Part shown: in pieces, positions 8,140 through 14,643 of the stretch | Layout of the letters: the number at the start of each line of letters is the position of its first letter | Numbering within the stretch: position 1 is the first letter of the stretch | Assembly: GCA_023389275.1 (NCBI GenBank) | Contig: JAEWEN010000079.1 | Location: 1 to 23,579 of the forward strand | Direction of reading: 5' to 3' | From: Bacillota bacterium | GTDB lineage: Bacteria > Bacillota > Clostridia > Clostridiales > Caloramatoraceae | Length of the DNA: 23,579 bases | Translations under genes and position numbers: made by a program | The notes under the pieces: model-generated | Told to the model about the DNA's origin: nothing | Databases searched by the model: none | What the model saw: only the letters and a program-made list of their open reading frames with translations

Positions 8140-9074
8140 TAAAACATATCTTTTTTCCAAAGAATCCATGCAACAAGTCCGCAGCATGCACCCATAATAC
8201 CTAGTATTATAAAGAATCCATATGGGTTTGATAGCATTGGCATCCAATGAAAGTTCATTCCATATATACTTGATATAATATTTGGTATTGTCATTATAAT
8301 AGTAATTGAAGCTAAAAACTTCATTACTATGTTTAGATTGTTAGATATAATTGATGCAAAAGCATCCATTGTACCTGTTAATATGTTACTATATATTCCA
8401 GCCATTTCTATAGCCTGTTTATTCTCAACTATAACATCCTCAAGAACATCTTGATCCTCAGGATATTTTTGCATTATACTAAGCTTTAACATTTTTTCAA
8501 GGGTCACTTCATTTTGTCTCAGTGAAGTTGAAAAATACACCAAACTTTTTTCTAGTGATAAAAGCTGTATAAGCTCCTTATTTTTCATAGATCTATGAAG
8601 TCTTGATTCTATTACATTACTTGTTTTATCTATTTGTCTTAGATAACTTAAGTAGTATGTAGCTATTCTTAGAAGAATCTGTAGTATAAACCTAGACTTT
8701 TTAAATGTATAAAAGTTTTTAACCTTTTTATGCATAAAGTCCTCAATTATTCTACTATCTCTTAAGCACACTGTTACTATATAATGGTCATTTAAAACTA
8801 TTCCAAGTGGTATAGTTTGATATTGTACTGAGTTATTTTCAACATCCATAAAAGGTATATCTACAATAACTAGGTGTTGACCATCTTCAACATCAAGTCT
8901 TGATGTTTCCTCCTCATCTAGTGCTGCTTTTAAAAAATCCATATAAAATCCTGTTTCTTTTGACACCCTGTTTAACTCTTCTTCTGTTGGATTTTTAAGA
9001 TTAATCCAGCATCCATTTACAATTTCGTTTATTTCTGATGTAGAGTTTTCAACAGTTTTAAAGATTTGTAGCAT
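8139..9074 (-). CDS. corA: CorA-family divalent cation transporter
   Basis: This 311-aa protein has the CorA layout: a soluble N-terminal alpha/beta domain, long helices with charged residues (about 115-250), and two C-terminal membrane helices (about 252-271 and 285-305). The first membrane helix ends in the signature YGMNF (GMN at 272-274), followed by the periplasm-side loop HWMPM. CorA proteins form pentameric channels that take up Mg2+ and sometimes Co2+ or Ni2+. The C-terminal WKKDMF places basic residues at the cytoplasmic face. The start ATG follows AAGGGG with a 9-nt gap. Upstream lies an unusual leader with a short ORF and alternative hairpins, described separately. Mg2+ is the likeliest substrate, but GMN-family members vary. 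Confidence 0.94.
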   Translation of the reverse strand: MLQIFKTVENSTSEINEIVNGCWINLKNPTEEELNRVSKETGFYMDFLKAALDEEETSRLDVEDGQHLVIVDIPFMDVENNSVQYQTIPLGIVLNDHYIVTVCLRDSRIIEDFMHKKVKNFYTFKKSRFILQILLRIATYYLSYLRQIDKTSNVIESRLHRSMKNKELIQLLSLEKSLVYFSTSLRQNEVTLEKMLKLSIMQKYPEDQDVLEDVIVENKQAIEMAGIYSNILTGTMDAFASIISNNLNIVMKFLASITIIMTIPNIISSIYGMNFHWMPMLSNPYGFFIILGIMGACCGLVAWILWKKDMF

Positions 9075-9086
9075 CTTTAAACACCC

Positions 9087-9126
9087 CTTCCTAGTCCTAT
9101 CCTAGACTAGGAAGTATCTAGGATAG
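9087..9126 (-). promoter_or_regulatory. corA leader with two mutually exclusive hairpins
   Basis: On the - strand CTATCCTAGA (9126-9117) pairs perfectly with TCTAGGATAG (9106-9097) to give hairpin A. CTTCCTAGTC (9114-9105) pairs perfectly with GACTAGGAAG (9096-9087) to give hairpin B. Both stems are 10 bp. They share bases 9105-9106 and interlock, with almost no loop to allow a pseudoknot, so they should exclude each other. Hairpin B takes in the AAG of the corA Shine-Dalgarno AAGGGG (9089-9084), suggesting translational control. A third copy of the 5' strand, CCTAGTC (9156-9150), lies in the upstream ORF. I recognise no known riboswitch class here. Confidence 0.6.
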
Positions 9127-9129
9127 AAC

Positions 9130-9168
9130 CTATTCAGTTTTTAACCTTTGACTAGGCCCTTCTTCCAT
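9130..9168 (-). CDS. Possible 12-codon upstream ORF in the corA leader
   Basis: An ATG at 9168-9166 opens a 12-codon frame encoding MEEGPSQRLKTE and ending in TAG at 9132-9130. A GAGGTG Shine-Dalgarno (9184-9179) lies 10 nt upstream. Its stop comes just before hairpin A of the leader, and codons 5-7 contain CCTAGTC, which is complementary to the corA-proximal GACTAGG. A ribosome here would therefore affect leader folding. Short leader ORFs control Mg2+ transporter genes in enteric bacteria (corL for corA, mgtL for mgtA). This one shares only position and design with them, and it may be a chance ORF. Confidence 0.4.
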   Translation of the reverse strand: MEEGPSQRLKTE

Positions 9169-9209
9169 AATTAACAAACACCTCGAATCTTAATATGTTC
9201 CTTATTTAG

Positions 9210-9239
9210 TTTATATTAAAACTAGTTTAATTACAACAA
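9210..9239 (-). promoter_or_regulatory. Candidate corA promoter
   Basis: TTGTTG (9239-9234), an 18-bp spacer and TATAAA (9215-9210) would start a leader of about 130 nt covering the upstream ORF and the hairpins. The boxes are imperfect, and readthrough from the gene ending at 9249 is possible because only a weak AACAAT/ATTGTT repeat (9235-9250) separates them. Confidence 0.35.
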
Positions 9240-9248
9240 TAAATATTG

Positions 9249-10328
9249 TTAGATTTTATTAGATCCATCTTTAGGGTTTAAAATTATAACTGGTTGTGGT
9301 GGAACTATAATGTCAGGTGTGTCCTCTTCAAATTGACTTCTATCACATATTCCTGTAATACCAACAATAAAGCTTCTTTGATTATATAAACATTCAATTT
9401 CTTTTATTTTTCTATTTAAAAAGTCAAATGATGTTCTTAAAACCTTTTCATATTTATATATTGTATCCCTTGTATGCTTAAAATCATTTCTCTGATCATG
9501 TCTTCCTGCATTTATTCCATTAAATATTTCAAGAAGTGCAGATAAACTTCCTACTTTATTAAAACTTGTAATAGTATAGTTACCATTTCCATCAAAAGGT
9601 GTTATAACAAGCTGTTCTAATAAACACTTTATAATGTATTTTATCTCACCTTCTATAACTGCTATTTTATACTCTAAATCAAGTTCTATAAGCTCAGCTA
9701 TTTTCACTATACTTTCTTTTATTTTGTCTCTAAGTACATAAACTATGTAATACTTAAGCATAGTAATACATTCTGAATCTGTAAGTGTTCTTCTATTTTG
9801 ATAATCAAAATAACAAAAGTTTACGTCAAATAATAATTGACTTATTTCTTCTTTATTAAATTCACCAAATTCTTGTCTTACAAAATTGTAATATCCATTT
9901 GCCCTTAAAATACTCTCAGCTTGTTTTTGCCATTCAGGATCTTCTATACATTCTACAACTTCTTGTATACTAACCCTAAATATTAAAAACTTAAATACCT
10001 TCTCTACTATTTTGCTATCTATTTTTTCTATAATAAGTGCAAGTTTAAAGTCTCTACAGTCTTCATCTACATATGGAGGAATATATCTAATATTACATAC
10101 TTTTTTCCAAGCTCTAGCTATTACTCTTTTTTTTCCACAGCTATCACAAGTACTAGTTACAAACCTTCCCCCTCTTAGTGTATGTTCACAACCTTTAGAT
10201 ACATATTCTTCAAACTCATCATCTATATTACCAAGAGAATGATCAACTTTTCTTGAGGCTTTAGATATTTTATCAAGTAGGTTATTTATTTCGTAATCTA
10301 AATCACGATTATCATCACCCAAATTCAT
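9249..10328 (-). CDS. Protein of unknown function with a C-x-H / C-x2-C motif
   Basis: I do not recognise this 359-aa protein. It starts with a polar, helical, acidic stretch (about 1-45). A possible zinc-binding knuckle follows, with Cys47-x-His49 and Cys61-x2-Cys64 (CEHT...CDSCGKK). The bulk (about 85-300) is rich in Ile, Leu, Lys and Glu and looks alpha-helical, with no clear membrane span or catalytic motif. The C-terminus is proline-rich (DIIVPPQPVIILNPKDG) and may be flexible. The GAGGTGA site is only about 3 nt from the ATG at 10328, so the TTG two codons further in (10322), about 9 nt from GAGG, may be the real start. It is divergent from the M28 peptidase gene and lies upstream of corA on the same strand. 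Base composition resembles its neighbours. Confidence 0.75.
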   Translation of the reverse strand: MNLGDDNRDLDYEINNLLDKISKASRKVDHSLGNIDDEFEEYVSKGCEHTLRGGRFVTSTCDSCGKKRVIARAWKKVCNIRYIPPYVDEDCRDFKLALIIEKIDSKIVEKVFKFLIFRVSIQEVVECIEDPEWQKQAESILRANGYYNFVRQEFGEFNKEEISQLLFDVNFCYFDYQNRRTLTDSECITMLKYYIVYVLRDKIKESIVKIAELIELDLEYKIAVIEGEIKYIIKCLLEQLVITPFDGNGNYTITSFNKVGSLSALLEIFNGINAGRHDQRNDFKHTRDTIYKYEKVLRTSFDFLNRKIKEIECLYNQRSFIVGITGICDRSQFEEDTPDIIVPPQPVIILNPKDGSNKI

Positions 10329-10458
10329 TCACCTCTTTCACTAAAAAATTAGTTCATATTTTATTTTATGATGAAAATTCAATATCATTAACTTAATTCA
10401 AATTTTATAAGTGAATATTATTTTATACTTACTAATATATTTAAATGAGGTGATTATA

Positions 10459-11877
10459 ATGACTAAATATAAGGAAGCCATAGCTACTTTTATTTGTGGT
10501 GTAACTGTATTAATATACTTTATTGTTACATTAAATAATCCTTATTTTAATCCTAAAAACTTTTTAAATCATATAAATACATTTACCTCATCTGAATATA
10601 AGGGAAGACTTACTGGAGATATTGGTGCCAAAAAAGCATCTAAATACATACAAAAGGAATTTAAAAAAAATAATATATCTCCACTTTCAAATTCAAATGA
10701 CTATGTACAAAAATTTCCCTTAAATAATGTTCATATAACAGGTGATATTTCTTTTAAAGCATATGATGCTAGAGGAAATTTATTCAAAGAATATTTATAT
10801 GGAAAGGATTTTAAAGAAGTTCCTTTTGGTATGTCATCTAAAGGAACTGTAAAAGGAAGTGTTTCAACAAGTATAGGCGAAAAATCCCCAATTTTATTTT
10901 TTAATCAAAATATGATTGGCGAATCTGAAAATGACTATATTTTAGATGATATTTTAATTTCAAATGATTTTAAAGCATGTATATACACAGGAAATGACTT
11001 TTTTAGGTTTAGAACTCCTTATAAACTACAAAAAAGCTATGATAAAGGTCTTATAAAAATTATGGTTAACAGCAAAGTTTCAAAGGAAATTCCTACTCTT
11101 TTAAAAACAGGTGCAACCTTTGAGATTAAAACAGGAATTGAAAATAAAAATATTTATGGAGAAAACATTTTAGGAGTTATAAAAGGAAAGGATAGCTTAA
11201 AGCCACCTATTGTTCTTTCTGCACACTATGACCATGTTGGATTTGATATAGACAATGTAATTTATCCAGGTGCATTAGATAATGCCTCAGGAATATCCTT
11301 TTTAATGGAAGCTGCTAAAATTTTAAAAAATTCAAATCCTAAAAGAGATATTATTATTGCAGCATTTGATGCAGAAGAAGTAGGTCTTTTAGGATCAGAG
11401 TACTTTGCATCTAATTCTTTAGTAAATATTAAAAAGTCTAAGGTTATTAATTTTGATATGGTAGGAACAACAAAAAATATACCTCTTTCTGTTTTAAGTA
11501 GTAATGATAACTCACTTTCAAAAGAAGTTTTAAACTTAATGAAAAAAAATAATATAAAATCATCTAAGCTTTTAGAATCTAATAGTGATCATGCTTCATT
11601 TGAAAGCGTTGGTGTAGATGCAGTTACCTTAATACATGATGATATGGATAAAATACATACTCCACTTGATACAATAGAAAATATAAATGAAGAAAAAATT
11701 ATTGATGTTTTTTATACACTAAAATCCTTTCTTACATATAATGATATAATAGATGATAAAAGTTTCAACATTCACACTAATTCGTCAAAGCTCAACTTCT
11801 ACTCTACTTACATTCTTTTATCATTTATAACATTATTATTTCTAAATTTATTGCTATATCTAAGAAGAAAAGGATGA
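10459..11877 (+). CDS. Membrane-anchored M28-family metallopeptidase
   Basis: This 472-aa protein has an N-terminal membrane segment (about residues 8-25, ATFICGVTVLIYFIVTL), a long exposed region, and an M28 (aminopeptidase Y-like) catalytic domain. The co-catalytic zinc ligands are visible in order: His256 in SAHYDHVG, Asp274 in GALDNASG, the Glu306-Glu307 pair in DAEEVGLLGS, Asp333 in NFDMVG and His400 in IHTPLDTI. The region between about 100 and 230 may hold a PA-like insert. A second hydrophobic helix (about 449-465) ends in LRRKG, so both ends may be in the membrane with the catalytic part outside. The start is ATG at 10459, with GAGGTGA 5 nt upstream; a GTG at 10411 has no such site. 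The next gene begins 5 nt after the stop, so the two are probably translated together. Confidence 0.88.
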   Translation: MTKYKEAIATFICGVTVLIYFIVTLNNPYFNPKNFLNHINTFTSSEYKGRLTGDIGAKKASKYIQKEFKKNNISPLSNSNDYVQKFPLNNVHITGDISFKAYDARGNLFKEYLYGKDFKEVPFGMSSKGTVKGSVSTSIGEKSPILFFNQNMIGESENDYILDDILISNDFKACIYTGNDFFRFRTPYKLQKSYDKGLIKIMVNSKVSKEIPTLLKTGATFEIKTGIENKNIYGENILGVIKGKDSLKPPIVLSAHYDHVGFDIDNVIYPGALDNASGISFLMEAAKILKNSNPKRDIIIAAFDAEEVGLLGSEYFASNSLVNIKKSKVINFDMVGTTKNIPLSVLSSNDNSLSKEVLNLMKKNNIKSSKLLESNSDHASFESVGVDAVTLIHDDMDKIHTPLDTIENINEEKIIDVFYTLKSFLTYNDIIDDKSFNIHTNSSKLNFYSTYILLSFITLLFLNLLLYLRRKG

Positions 11878-11882
11878 TTATA

Positions 11883-12656
11883 ATGGCTCGTTTCGCAGAA
11901 GAAATTGACTTTAGAAGAATTACTAAAAAACTTAGGGATAGTGTTTTAAATTACGATGAGCTGAAAGGTGTATTTAAAGAAGGTTTATTTACTATAAGTG
12001 ATTTAAATCCTATATCATTTTCATACCCTGTTAAATATGCAGATGGTGTTTTAATAAAGCATTTTTCTAAAAACCACTTAGAACTTCTTGATATGTGTCA
12101 GCTTTTATGTGATAAACTAAAAGATAAAATTTATATTGCAAATATTGAAAAAAAAACATCTGATAACTTTACTGAACTTGGTTTTTATGAAAAACACGAA
12201 GTTCACAAACTTTATAGACTTCTTTTAACAGTAAGAGAAGGAGATTATGACTATACTTTTGAAAACTATTGTTCAAAATATGAAGAAGATATTAAAAACA
12301 TTCATAAAAAAGTATATGGATTTAGCTTTGTTAAAGATATAGATATAATATCTTCACTGGATAATAAGGTATACACAAGACTTTGCTTTAAAAATGGAGA
12401 ATGTATTGGTTATTATAATTTTAAAATCAATTCCTCTGTTTTATATGGTTATTTAATTAAAATAGTTATTGAAGATAAGCATAGTGAATCTAATGTTAAA
12501 GATGCTATTGTTCAAGACCTATCAAATTTTTTAATTAAAAAAGGAATAACATTTATTTTTACAGATTGTAAAAAAGAAGATGACCTTTTATTCTTTTTAA
12601 ATTCTGGCTTTAGAATATATAACCAAAGCTATTTAATGATTAAAAATATTTTATAA
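11883..12656 (+). CDS. GNAT-like acetyltransferase, putative
   Basis: This 257-aa protein has a fold pattern suggestive of the GNAT superfamily. The C-terminal half contains an LCFKNGECIGYYNFKI strand pair, a following strand (YGYLIKIVIEDKH) where GNAT enzymes carry the acetyl-CoA-facing beta4, a helix (VKDAIVQDLSNFLIKKG) and FLNSGFRIYNQSYLM, which resembles the terminal GF.. strand. The usual Q/R-x-x-G-x-G/A pyrophosphate loop is not clear, so activity is uncertain. The start is taken as ATG at 11883, 8-9 nt after AAAAGG, rather than ATG at 11874, which abuts that site. The gene follows the M28 peptidase by 5 nt and ends in a strong terminator. A functional partnership with the peptidase is possible but is inference. 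Confidence 0.6.
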   Translation: MARFAEEIDFRRITKKLRDSVLNYDELKGVFKEGLFTISDLNPISFSYPVKYADGVLIKHFSKNHLELLDMCQLLCDKLKDKIYIANIEKKTSDNFTELGFYEKHEVHKLYRLLLTVREGDYDYTFENYCSKYEEDIKNIHKKVYGFSFVKDIDIISSLDNKVYTRLCFKNGECIGYYNFKINSSVLYGYLIKIVIEDKHSESNVKDAIVQDLSNFLIKKGITFIFTDCKKEDDLLFFLNSGFRIYNQSYLMIKNIL

Positions 12657-12698
12657 AAAAAGCTAGAAGTATAAACTACTTATACTTCTAGCTTTTTT
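12656..12698. terminator. Bidirectional terminator between convergent genes
   Basis: An 18-bp perfect stem (12656-12673 with 12681-12698, core AGCTAGAAGTATA) has a 7-nt loop and A/T tracts on both sides. It overlaps the end of the GNAT-like gene on the left and the stop codon of the membrane protein gene on the right, serving both strands. Confidence 0.92.
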
Positions 12699-13281
12699 AT
12701 TGAGTCAAAGAATATTCCTCATCTATAAAATTAACTTTACTTTTAATTATTGCAATTACCTTGTTGTAATCTTTAGTATTTAATTTTATAGTGTCAAAAT
12801 ATCTTCCGTTTATATATAGGTCAATTTCTTTTTTAAACCTTAATATTCCATCTCTTTCTTCTATTCCTGTAATAGAAGACCAATCTGTATATCTACCCTT
12901 TAGTGTTATTATTCCATTTTCACATAATTCATTTTGAAGCATAAGAGAAAGAGTAAAATTAATAAACATAATAATCACAGTTATTATATAAAATACAAAT
13001 ACCCACTTCATAAATATATCTTCATGATTAAATAAACTTGTTTTATCTTGGTTTACAGCGTTACTAAATAAATTCAAATCTGCATATGAATATGCTGTTA
13101 AAACTATAATAATAAATAATACAGCATTTATCCCTTGAAAGTATGGAATTGTTTTTCTTATTGTATAAATTTTTTTACCTGCTAACTCTAGGTTTTTTGA
13201 TTTTCTTAGGCACTTAAATGATAAATTTATAAACATTGTAAGTACAACACCACTTAAACCTACAATTAATAAAGGCTCCAT
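12697..13281 (-). CDS. Small membrane protein of unknown function
   Basis: This 194-aa protein has three likely membrane helices: about residues 3-22 (LLIVGLSGVVLTMFINL), 50-67 (INAVLFIIIVLTAY) and 92-115 (WVFVFYIITVIIMFINFTLSL). A soluble C-terminal domain of about 75 residues follows, with beta-strand character (NGIITLKGRYTDWSSITGIEERDGILRF), reminiscent of small PH-like membrane-associated domains; that resemblance is only visual. The ATG has GGAGGG 8 nt upstream. It follows prfB on the same strand after 146 nt of AT-rich DNA with no obvious terminator, so some readthrough is possible. I cannot name a function. Confidence 0.75.
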   Translation of the reverse strand: MEPLLIVGLSGVVLTMFINLSFKCLRKSKNLELAGKKIYTIRKTIPYFQGINAVLFIIIVLTAYSYADLNLFSNAVNQDKTSLFNHEDIFMKWVFVFYIITVIIMFINFTLSLMLQNELCENGIITLKGRYTDWSSITGIEERDGILRFKKEIDLYINGRYFDTIKLNTKDYNKVIAIIKSKVNFIDEEYSLTQ

Positions 13282-13427
13282 TACTACAACCCTCCAAAAT
13301 GTGTTTTAAAATATTATTAATTTGTAAACTTATTTTATATTTTGTTAATATTTATTAAATATTTTATAAATTTATTTATTTAATAATATAATACCACACT
13401 TAGACGAATTCTTATAATTCAAATATT

Positions 13428-14535
13428 CTATTTTATATTATGTTTTAAATACTCTATTATAAAAGGATCTAAATCTCCATCTATTACAGATGATATATTT
13501 CCAACTTCCTTGTTTGTTCTATGATCTTTAACCATAGTATATGGCTGAAATACATAGGATCTTATTTGCGATCCCCATCCTATTTGACTATGATCACCTG
13601 AAAGATCCTCTATTTTTTCTTTATGCTCTCTTTCCTTAAGCTCTATTAGCTTAGACTTTAGCATTTTTAATGCAGAGTCTTTGTTAGAATGCTGAGATCT
13701 TTGGTTTTGACACTGAACAACTATACCTGTTGGTATATGAGTTATTCTAATAGCAGATTCTGTTTTATTAACATGCTGTCCCCCAGCACCACCTGCTCTA
13801 TATGTATCTATTTTCATATCCTCAGATTTTATTTCTATATCCTGTGCCTGTGTTATTTCAGGTAAAACTTCTATAGATAAAAAAGATGTATGTCTTTTTC
13901 CTGCTGAATCAAATGGAGAAATTCTAACTAATCTATGAACACCTTTTTCTGATTTTAAGTATCCATATGCATACTCTCCTTTTATTTCAAGAGTAGCTGA
14001 CTTTACTCCTATTTCATCTCCAGGTAAAAAATCAACTATACTAACAGAAAAACCTTTTTTCTCTGCCCATCTAGTATACATTCTAAGAACCATTTCAGCC
14101 CAATCACAAGCCTCTGTTCCACCTGCCCCTGCATGTATAGTAAGTATTGCATTGTTTCTATCGTATTCACCTGAAAGAAGAGTTTTTATTTTTAATTTTT
14201 CTATTTCATCTTCTAACATTTTTCTTTCGCTTCTAATTTCTTGTATAGAGGACAAATCATCTTCCTCATCTGATATTTCAATAAGCATCTCAAAATCCTC
14301 TAATCTATTTTCAATAGACTCATATTCTAAAACCTTATCTTTTAAAGTCTTTAATTCTTGTAAAACTTCTTGAGCTTTTTGAGGATTATCCCAAAAATCA
14401 GGATTTTGTGTTATAGCATCCATTTCCTGTATTTTTAGTTTTAAGCTATCAATGTCAAAGTGAAGCCCTCATTTCTTTTAAAGTTTCCCTAATAAATGGG
14501 ATTTCGCTATAGTGCTCTTCTAATTGTATATGCAA
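13428..14535 (-). CDS. prfB: Peptide chain release factor 2 (programmed +1 frameshift)
   Basis: RF2 ends translation at UGA and UAA. The gene is read in two frames. A 26-codon zero-frame segment starts at TTG (14535), 8 nt after GGAG, and stops at an in-frame TGA (14457-14455). A +1 shift at CTT-T-GAC enters the main frame, giving about 368 aa. Key motifs are the stop-codon-reading tripeptide SPF (about residue 206) in RISPFDSAGKRHTSF and the catalytic GGQ (about 251) in RAGGAGGQHVNKTES. The N-terminal part is a helical coiled region (about 60-120). SPF rather than the PxT motif of RF1 fixes the identity. It follows secA on the same strand but has its own promoter after the secA terminator. 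Calling the gene only from the internal ATG at 14423 would lose 37 residues. Confidence 0.95.
14454..14470 (-). other. prfB programmed +1 frameshift site
   Basis: The - strand reads ATG AGG GCT TCA CTT TGA C. At the in-frame TGA the ribosome shifts +1 from CTT so that GAC is read next and RF2 synthesis continues. The AGGG just upstream can act as the stimulatory Shine-Dalgarno-like element. Low RF2 slows termination at TGA and favours the shift, giving autoregulation. Here 5 nt separate AGGG from CTT, slightly more than in the Escherichia coli site. Confidence 0.93.
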
Positions 14536-14571
14536 AAAATCATCTCCTTTTTTAATAGGCTTGACTTATTT

Positions 14572-14600
14572 ATTATAATAAAATACCTATATGTTTACAA
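14572..14600 (-). promoter_or_regulatory. Sigma-A-type promoter of prfB
   Basis: TTGTAA (14600-14595), a 17-bp spacer and TATAAT (14577-14572) lie between the secA terminator and the prfB ribosome binding site, giving prfB independent transcription. Confidence 0.7.
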
Positions 14601-14608
14601 ACAAGTGT

Positions 14609-14643
14609 AAAAAAATAGTTTGCACAAGGCAAACTATTTTTTA
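14609..14643 (-). terminator. secA intrinsic terminator
   Basis: A 14-bp stem, AAAAAATAGTTTGC (14610-14623) with GCAAACTATTTTTT (14629-14642), has a 5-nt loop. On the - strand it ends in a T run before the prfB promoter. It overlaps the secA stop codon. Confidence 0.9.

Noticed and set aside
9087..9126. H-type pseudoknot formed by both corA leader stems at once
   Set aside because: The stems share two bases and leave almost no connecting loop across an 8-10 bp helix, which is sterically unlikely.
9075..9248. M-box (Mg2+) riboswitch upstream of corA
   Set aside because: The conserved M-box core segments are absent; the leader is short and built from CCTAG-type repeats instead.
13428..14535. 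prfB as a broken, frameshifted gene
   Set aside because: The shift is at the standard CTT TGA C site with an upstream AGGG, and the joined protein has normal length and motifs.
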